Of a stretch of 43,667 nucleotides of DNA, positions 38,389-43,667 are shown one piece after another. A model generated the notes under the pieces. That model was not told the origin of the DNA. It ran no database searches and saw only the letters and a list, made by a program, of their open reading frames with translations. The DNA lies in assembly GCF_001424875.1 (NCBI RefSeq), contig NZ_LMCT01000028.1:44377-88043 (forward strand). The letters run 5' to 3'. The first letter of the stretch is position 1. Each line of letters begins with the position of its first letter. A program made the translations under genes and the position numbers. Source of the stretch: Kitasatospora sp. Root107. GTDB lineage: Bacteria > Actinomycetota > Actinomycetes > Streptomycetales > Streptomycetaceae.

Positions 38389-40080
38389 ATGACTACAGGG
38401 GGGCCGGGCGCCCAGCTCGTCGACGGCCGATTCGAGTTGCTCGAGCGGCTCGGCGGCGGCGGTATGGGGCTGGTGTGGCGGGCCCGGGACATCGTGCTGC
38501 AGCGGGAGGTGGCGCTCAAGGAGGTCCGCTCGCCGGATCTGGCGATGCTCGCCGCCGACCCCGCCGCGGCCTTCGAGCTGCGCGAGCGGGTGTTGCGCGA
38601 GGCCCAGGCGCTGGCCCGGCTCCAGCACCCCAATGTGGTGATCATCCATCACATCGTGGACACCGCCGAACTCACCCACCCCTGGCTGGTGATGGAGCTG
38701 GTGCCCGGCGGCTCGCTGCACGACCGGCTCAACCGGGGTGCGCTCTCGCCGCAGGAGGCCGCCCGGATCGGCCGCGGCGTACTCTCCGCGCTGCGCGCCG
38801 CACACGCCGCCGGCATCCAGCACCGCGACGTCAAACCGGCCAACGTGCTGATGCGCACCGACGGCACCCCAGTGCTGACCGACTTCGGTATCGCCGCGCT
38901 GAGCGAGTCGACCAGCCTGACCGCGACCGGCGCGCTGATCGGTTCGCCCGAGTTCATCGCCCCCGAGCGGATCCGCGGCCAGGAGGGGAACCCCTCCTCC
39001 GATCTGTGGTCGCTCGGCATGATGCTGTACGTCGCCGTGGAGGGCCACCACCCGCTGCGCCGTGCCACCAGCTTCGCGACCCTGGCCGCCGTCCTGGACG
39101 AGCCGCTCCCGCCGCCGGTGCGCTCCGGCCCGCTCGGGCCGACGCTGGTCGCGCTGCTGGCCCGCGATCCGGCGGTCCGGCCCGATGCCGCAGAGCTGGA
39201 CCGGTTGTTCGCCGCCGCTGAGCAGGGTGTCGACGGGACGCTCGGCGACGGGTCCGTTCCGTACACGCCCACCCAGCTCAGCGGCACCGTGCCCCGTCCC
39301 GTCGGTCCCGTCGACAAGGTGCCTGAGTACGGCAGGGCCGGGTACGACACCGGCGGTCACGAGCCGTGGGTGCAGCCGGAGCCGACCGGGCGTCCTCCCG
39401 TCCGCCGACGCACCGGTCCGGTGCTGGCGGCGGTGGCCGGTGTGGCGGCGGTCGGTCTGCTGGGCTGGTCGCTCAGCCACGGGCTGCCGACGTTCGGCAA
39501 CCGCGCCGCCGGCGGCTCCTCCCCGAAGGCCGCCCGCAGCAGTGCGGGCAGCACCAGCACGGGCAGCACCGTGGTCGGCGGCGCCGCCTCGTCGCCCGGC
39601 ACGGGCAGTACTCCCAAGGCCGCGAACTCGGCTGCCGCCGCCAAGGATCTGCTCACCCCGAACGGTGCCCGCAGCCTGGTCGATTCGATCCGCTCGGCCA
39701 CGGGCAACACCGTGATCACCCAGCTGCTGATCTACCCGGGGTACGCCAGTGCCAGGGTGGTGACCAAGGACAACCCCAAGCACTACGACGACTTCGACTA
39801 CCGCGACGGCAAGGTCACCAGCAAGCCCGGCGGCACCGTCGGGACCAACGACGGGACAGTGGACCTCACCAAGATCGACTGGAACCAGATCCCGACCGTG
39901 ATGGCCAAGGCCCAGACCGAGCTCGGTGTCGCCAACCCCAAGTCGCGCTACCTGAACGTGACTTACGGCTGGTTCGCCGACGAGATCACCATCCGGTACT
40001 ACCTGTCGAGCGACTACGGCGGCGGCTACCTGACCGCAGGCGCCACCGGCAAGGTGCTCAAGGTGGTCAAGTCCGGCTGA
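38389..40080 (+). CDS. membrane Ser/Thr protein kinase (PknB-like)
   Basis: 563 aa. Kinase domain about 15-275: glycine loop LGGGGMGLVW (21-30), Lys44 in VALKEV, HRDVKPANVLM (145-155) with catalytic Asp147, DFG at 165-167, APE at 191-193, and DLWSLGMMLYVAVEG. A juxtamembrane Pro-rich linker leads to a transmembrane helix (GPVLAAVAGVAAVGLLGWSL). The outer part has a Ser/Gly/Thr-rich linker and a compact domain (LLTPNGARSLVDSIRSATGN to the end) without PASTA repeats; its fold is not known to me. It should sense an external cue and phosphorylate cytoplasmic targets. ATG 38389 fits the nearby -10. Confidence 0.92.
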   Translation: MTTGGPGAQLVDGRFELLERLGGGGMGLVWRARDIVLQREVALKEVRSPDLAMLAADPAAAFELRERVLREAQALARLQHPNVVIIHHIVDTAELTHPWLVMELVPGGSLHDRLNRGALSPQEAARIGRGVLSALRAAHAAGIQHRDVKPANVLMRTDGTPVLTDFGIAALSESTSLTATGALIGSPEFIAPERIRGQEGNPSSDLWSLGMMLYVAVEGHHPLRRATSFATLAAVLDEPLPPPVRSGPLGPTLVALLARDPAVRPDAAELDRLFAAAEQGVDGTLGDGSVPYTPTQLSGTVPRPVGPVDKVPEYGRAGYDTGGHEPWVQPEPTGRPPVRRRTGPVLAAVAGVAAVGLLGWSLSHGLPTFGNRAAGGSSPKAARSSAGSTSTGSTVVGGAASSPGTGSTPKAANSAAAAKDLLTPNGARSLVDSIRSATGNTVITQLLIYPGYASARVVTKDNPKHYDDFDYRDGKVTSKPGGTVGTNDGTVDLTKIDWNQIPTVMAKAQTELGVANPKSRYLNVTYGWFADEITIRYYLSSDYGGGYLTAGATGKVLKVVKSG

Positions 40081-40105
40081 CGGCAAGGAGGTTCGGGGTG
40101 CCGAA

Positions 40106-40143
40106 GCCGGGGCCTCCGGGCTGATGTGCCCGGTGGCCCCGGC
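40106..40143. terminator. bidirectional hairpin between kinase and RICIN-protein genes
   Basis: GCCGGGGCC-T-CCGGGC pairs with GCCCGG-T-GGCCCCGGC around a TGATGT loop; 15 of 16 positions pair. It sits between convergent stops at 40080 and 40157. Confidence 0.75.
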
Positions 40144-40156
40144 CGTCGGGGTGGTG

Positions 40157-42628
40157 TCAGCTGACGGCCCAGCGCTGGAGGGCGCTGCCGCTGTCGGACT
40201 GCTGGGTGACCTGGGCGCCGTTGGACGTCGAGGCCGTGGTGAGGACCAGCCCGCTCTTCTGGGAGGTGACCTTGAATCCGCCGGTCGCTGCGGTGACCAG
40301 CCAGCGCTGGCTACTCGCCCCGGTGCAGGTGGCCTGGATCACCTGGGCGCCCGCACTGGTGGATCCACCGCTGACGTCCACGCACAGGTGGGACTCGCCG
40401 TTGACGAGCTGGTAGGAGCCGTCGCTCTGCTGGGTGAAGACCCAGTCCTGGTTGGCGCCGCGGTTCGGTGTCCAGGTGATGAGCTGGGTGCCGGAGACGG
40501 TGGAGTGGTTCGGATCGTCCAGGGCCTTGCCCGAGCTGACGACGGTGTGGGCGCCGTCGGACACGGCGCCCACCGACCAGGTGAAGGTGCCGGTACCGGT
40601 GGCGGTTCCGGAGGAGGCGGTCACGGTGACGGTCGAACTGCCGGTGCTGCCGGGGGTACCGGTGATCAGGCCGCCGGGGCTGATCGACAGGCCGGCGGGC
40701 AGGCCGGTCGCCGAGAAGGTCAGCGGCTTGTTGGCGGAGTCGGTGGCGGTGAGTTGGAGCGAGACCGCCGTGTTGACCTTGGTGGACTGGTTGCCGGGGC
40801 CGATGACGGACACGGTCTCGGGGACGGCGCCGGCCACGGTCAGGGTCAGGGACTGTTCGGCGGCGTTGCGGCTCGCGCCGACCGGGCTGCCGGTGGTGTT
40901 GGTCCAGAACCGGGCCGGGGTGGTCTCGGCTGGGCGCGAGGTGTCGGAGGACAGGCCGATCACCAGGCCGCTGTAGCGGTTGACCAGGCGGTACGTGCCG
41001 TTGGGCGTGTTGGTGGCGGACTTGCCCGGGATCACCCACCACTGCTGGCCGACGCTGGGCCCGCCGGTCGGGGCGGCGGTGACGGTGGGCTTGGCGCCCC
41101 AGGCACGGCCTGCGGTGACACCGGAGTCGACGCCGAGCAGCTGGCCGGTGGCGCCGTTGGTGATGCGGTAGGAGCCGTCGCCGTTGCCGGTGAAGCTCCA
41201 GGTCTCGAGACCGGAGCCGGTGGCGGCCGAGGCCGAGGTGGTGGCCGAGCTGCCGGAGACCTGGGCGAGGACGCGGCCGGCCCCGTTGGCGATGCGGTAG
41301 GACTTGGTCACGTCCACCGGCGGTGCGGCGGGGGTGGTGTTGTCGATGCTGAGGTTGATGTACTCGCTGCTGGAGCCGCCCGAGCAGCCGAAGGAGCAGT
41401 AGGTACGGAAGTTCTTGCCGACGATGCCGCTGCCGGTCTTGCTGACGCTGTCCAGGAACCAGCGGTACCAGGAGGCGGTGTGGTAGCTGCCGGTGTCGCC
41501 GATCCGGTACCACTTCTGGGTGGTGAGGTCGTCGGTGGCGTACAGCTCCTGGGGCGCGTTCCCGGACTGGTCGACGGCCTGCGGTTCGCCGATGTACAGG
41601 CCCAGGTGGGCGTTGTAGGTGATGTCCATGACGAACAGCGGCGAGGTGGCGGGCATCGTGCCGGCGGCGACCTGCTGGTCGGCGGTGCCGGTGTTCGCCG
41701 GGTTGTACTCGGCGGCGGCCGGGGTGTAGCCGGTGCCGCCGGCGGCCGGCACCATGTTGCTCTCCTTGCCGCCCTTGCCGGGCTGGGACCAGGCGCCGTC
41801 GTACCACTTCTGCCACGAGTCCGGGGCCATCTTGGCGGAGATCGGTGACCGGGCGACGTGCTCGTGGAAGGCCTTCCAGCTGCCGCTCTTGTCGACCACC
41901 CGGGAGCCGTAGAAGACGTAGAAGTACCCGGAGGCGGTGTCGACGAACAGCCGCTGGTCGCCGTCGCCGTAGTAGTAGGTCTGGTTCGGGAAGGCGGTGG
42001 TGTCACCCCGCTTGGTGGCGTACGGGGAGGTGATGACGTGGTCCTTGATGGTCCACGTCCGGCCCTGGTCGGTGGAGACGGCGTAGTCGATCGCGTCGTA
42101 GTGCAGGCCGTCGCCGAAGGGCTGCGGGGTGAACTCGTTGTGCACCAGGCCGTACCAGTCGCCGGTGTCGGGATCGACCCAGAGGCCGGCGAGGTCGCAG
42201 AAGTTCTTCTGGGAGTAGCCCGACCCGGCGGGCGGGGCGGTGGCCTCGAGCCCGGTTGGGCTGTTGTTGCACCGCCAGGTGGTGTCGTTGTTCTTGTCGT
42301 TGGAGTTGGCGGGGTTCACCGCGTTGCTGAGGGTGGTGTTGAAGGTCGCGGTGTCGAGGTTGCCGCCCGAGTAGAAGTCCCAGACGCGGCTCTGGTTGGC
42401 GCCGTAGAGGGCGGCGGCCTGCTGGTAGTAGAAGGTGCCGTCCTTGTCGATGTAGGGGAAGGCCGGGGTGTCGGTCGGGTGGGTCCAGGCGCCCTTGGCA
42501 CCGACGGTGACGGTGTATCCGGAGGTCGGGGGCGTGGCCTGGGCGGCGCCCGGGGCGAGGGCGCCGCCGGCCACCGACACGGTGGCGGCGAGGACGATGG
42601 CGGCGAGTCTGCTGCGGCGGGGCGGCAC
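40157..42628 (-). CDS. large secreted protein: propeller-like domain, Ig-like domain and two RICIN (CBM13-like) domains
   Basis: 823 aa from GTG 42628, which has AAGGAGG 5 nt upstream and begins a standard signal peptide (MPPRRSRLAAIVLAATVSVA, cleavage near AQA-TPP, residue 31). ATG 42703 with AGGAGGG is an alternative adding 25 Pro/Arg-rich residues. The N-terminal about 380 residues have BNR/GH43-like blocks (YAVSTDQGRTWTIKDHVITS, DQRLFVDTASGYFYVFYGSR, LYATDDLTTQKWYRIGDTGS). A RICIN-like unit follows (SYRIANGAGRVLAQVSG, YRITNGATGQLLGVDSG), then a putative-Ig domain (LPAGLSISPGGLITGTPGST), then a second RICIN domain (SYQLVNGESHLCVDVSGGST, SALQRWAVS). It probably binds and acts on polysaccharide outside the cell; catalytic residues not identified. 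Confidence 0.8.
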   Translation of the reverse strand: MPPRRSRLAAIVLAATVSVAGGALAPGAAQATPPTSGYTVTVGAKGAWTHPTDTPAFPYIDKDGTFYYQQAAALYGANQSRVWDFYSGGNLDTATFNTTLSNAVNPANSNDKNNDTTWRCNNSPTGLEATAPPAGSGYSQKNFCDLAGLWVDPDTGDWYGLVHNEFTPQPFGDGLHYDAIDYAVSTDQGRTWTIKDHVITSPYATKRGDTTAFPNQTYYYGDGDQRLFVDTASGYFYVFYGSRVVDKSGSWKAFHEHVARSPISAKMAPDSWQKWYDGAWSQPGKGGKESNMVPAAGGTGYTPAAAEYNPANTGTADQQVAAGTMPATSPLFVMDITYNAHLGLYIGEPQAVDQSGNAPQELYATDDLTTQKWYRIGDTGSYHTASWYRWFLDSVSKTGSGIVGKNFRTYCSFGCSGGSSSEYINLSIDNTTPAAPPVDVTKSYRIANGAGRVLAQVSGSSATTSASAATGSGLETWSFTGNGDGSYRITNGATGQLLGVDSGVTAGRAWGAKPTVTAAPTGGPSVGQQWWVIPGKSATNTPNGTYRLVNRYSGLVIGLSSDTSRPAETTPARFWTNTTGSPVGASRNAAEQSLTLTVAGAVPETVSVIGPGNQSTKVNTAVSLQLTATDSANKPLTFSATGLPAGLSISPGGLITGTPGSTGSSTVTVTASSGTATGTGTFTWSVGAVSDGAHTVVSSGKALDDPNHSTVSGTQLITWTPNRGANQDWVFTQQSDGSYQLVNGESHLCVDVSGGSTSAGAQVIQATCTGASSQRWLVTAATGGFKVTSQKSGLVLTTASTSNGAQVTQQSDSGSALQRWAVS

Positions 42629-43081
42629 GGTGGCCTCCTTCTTCGGGCGCGTCGTGGCGCCGCTCTGCTCGTGGGGGACGGGGACAGGGCGTGGGCGTGG
42701 CATGGGGTGGCCCTCCTGGTCAGGACTCCGAGCCGGGCGGGCAGGCGCAAGGGACCGCACGGCACAGGAGCGAGTGGGGGATGAACGCTGAGACACCGCG
42801 AGCTCTGCAGTTAGGTGCAGTATCCGGCCCTGTATCGCGCAGATGTCAACACGAACGCGCAAAATGTTGCATCTTCGCTAGGCTTCGCACGCCGGGGTGG
42901 ACACGCCCGGGGCAGGCGGTGCGGGCGGTCGTGGCTGGTGCGGGGCCTGTCGGGGCGTCAGGCGGCGCGGGTGAGGTTCACCGCGTCCGGCGAGCGAGCT
43001 GTGAAGGTGGTGCGACTGTTGACGACTCGTCAGGTCCGGCTCCGGGCCCGTTACTCCCTGGCCCGGAGCCGGCGGGGCGGA
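42629..43081. other. 450-bp upstream region of the RICIN-protein gene
   Basis: Carries the promoter at 42819-42849 and a roughly 180-nt leader with a second start candidate at 42703. An AT-richer patch with GCAAAATGTTGC (42857-42868), a near-palindrome, lies just upstream of the -35. No gene seen on either strand. Confidence 0.45.
42819..42849 (-). promoter_or_regulatory. predicted promoter of the RICIN-protein gene
   Basis: Minus-strand TTGACA (42844-42849), a perfect -35, with GATACT (42819-42824) after 19 nt, slightly long. Start of transcription near 42812. Confidence 0.5.
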
Positions 43082-43411
43082 TCAGTCCTCGGTGGGCGAG
43101 AGTTCGGCCATCTCGGACCAGCCGTCGGAGGGTGCGTCGACGTAGATGATCTGCGGCTTGGTGGCGATGGTCTTCGGGAGGACGGCCATCGCGGTCTTGA
43201 AGTGGTCGGAGTTCACGTGCGCCGCACCCGCGTCGGCGGACTCGAACGCCTCCAGCAGGACGTACTGGTCGGGGTTCTCGACACTGCGGGACCATTCGAA
43301 GAAGACGTTGCCCGGCTCCGCGCGCGTGGCTCGCGTGAACTCCCCGACCTGCGACATCCAGCTGTCGCTGTACTCGGGGCGGGCGGTGAACTTGACGGTG
43401 ATCAGGATCAT
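43082..43411 (-). CDS. antibiotic-biosynthesis-monooxygenase (ABM)-fold protein
   Basis: 109 aa from ATG 43411 with GGAGGAA upstream. ABM ferredoxin-like fold: MILITVKFTARPEYSDSWMS, QVGEFTRATRAEPGNVFFEW and NPDQYVLLEAFESADAGAAH followed by HFKTAMAVLP, the strand-helix-strand pattern of small dimeric quinone or aldehyde-type monooxygenases (YgiN/LsrG-like). Substrate unknown; the His in the AAHVNSDHFK helix is conserved in the family. Confidence 0.88.
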   Translation of the reverse strand: MILITVKFTARPEYSDSWMSQVGEFTRATRAEPGNVFFEWSRSVENPDQYVLLEAFESADAGAAHVNSDHFKTAMAVLPKTIATKPQIIYVDAPSDGWSEMAELSPTED

Positions 43412-43538
43412 GCGGTTCTTCCTCCGAACGGGACAGGGCATGGGGGCGCCCCCGGCAGAACCACCGGAGGCGCCCGCCCCGAGCCTAGCCAGAGTGGACC
43501 GTCCGGCCGGAGGAGATCACCGCAAGGTGCAGCAGTAC

Positions 43539-43667
43539 TCAGCCGAACTGCGGCGGGGTGTCCAGTACCTGGAAGGAGATGCCCGCCGAGACCAGCCGGT
43601 CGATCAGTGGCCGGCCCATCGCCACCGCCGTGGTCAACTGTCCTGCCAGGGGCGGCAGGTCGTCGTA
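43539..43667 (-). CDS. C-terminal end of a gene running off the window
   Basis: The last 42 codons before a TGA at 43539-43541 read YDDLPPLAGQLTTAVAMGRP then LIDRLVSAGISFQVLDTPPQ and FG. The frame is open to the window edge and has helix-turn-strand character with strong third-position G/C bias. Too short for a family call. Confidence 0.55.
   Translation of the reverse strand, partial: YDDLPPLAGQLTTAVAMGRPLIDRLVSAGISFQVLDTPPQFG

Noticed and set aside
40124..41848. 574-aa plus-strand frame opposite the RICIN protein
   Set aside because: Low-complexity Gly/Val/Ala sequence typical of antisense frames.

Overview
The window is chromosomal DNA of a high-GC Gram-positive actinomycete, most likely a member of the Streptomycetaceae (Streptomyces or Kitasatospora). 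The signs are a very strong third-position G/C bias, many GTG starts, several apparently leaderless genes, a chitinase promoter with a DasR-like operator, the MurT/GatD pair, a G104/K124 phosphofructokinase of the actinobacterial type, and many secreted glycan-active proteins with Tat or Sec signals.

Layout. 1-1500: a secreted GH18 chitinase behind a DasR-type operator. 1641-5794: small accessory genes (membrane-anchored Mrr-like nuclease, two decayed genes, an uncharacterised protein, DUF2199 and DUF4253 proteins). 6021-8829: a Tat-exported PhoD phosphatase overlapping a secreted WED-repeat protein, closed by a long hairpin. 9100-12506: a disturbed stretch holding a broken secreted-protein gene, a complete 2.17-kb IS630-family element with an apparent passenger gene, a membrane-protein gene with promoter and palindromic operator, and a frameshifted small gene. 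12579-19274: D-lactate dehydrogenase-like enzyme, a two-gene overlapping small pair, pfkA, and gatD-murT (lipid II amidation). 19432-23700: three small enzyme-like genes divergent from a large LuxR/NB-ARC regulator. 24182-26533: a CBM56 beta-helix protein downstream of a LacI-type operator. 26671-30658: two frameshifted genes (ACT-GNAT, PLP decarboxylase) and an unusual Cys/His-rich secreted protein. 30961-35802: a small conserved gene and glmS, then a VOC protein, an F420-oxidoreductase-like protein, DedA, DUF1918 and TetR. 36031-38281: a decayed gene interrupted by a solo-TnpB IS605/IS1341 element. 38389-43667: a membrane Ser/Thr kinase, a large secreted RICIN/Ig protein, an ABM-fold monooxygenase and the tail of one more gene.

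Functional threads. Cell-wall amino-sugar biology recurs: chitinase (GlcNAc release, DasR operator), GlmS (GlcN-6-P synthesis), MurT/GatD (lipid II amidation). Secreted polysaccharide-active proteins are chitinase, the CBM56 protein and the RICIN protein. Carbon flow is represented by PfkA and a D-2-hydroxyacid dehydrogenase.

Two things stand out. The IS630 element has ~70-bp imperfect terminal inverted repeats and TA duplications that enclose not only the transposase but also a complete secreted-protein gene with its own hairpin terminator. And at least six loci show single-base frame breaks that can be repaired by one base, so either decay or base-level assembly error is common here.
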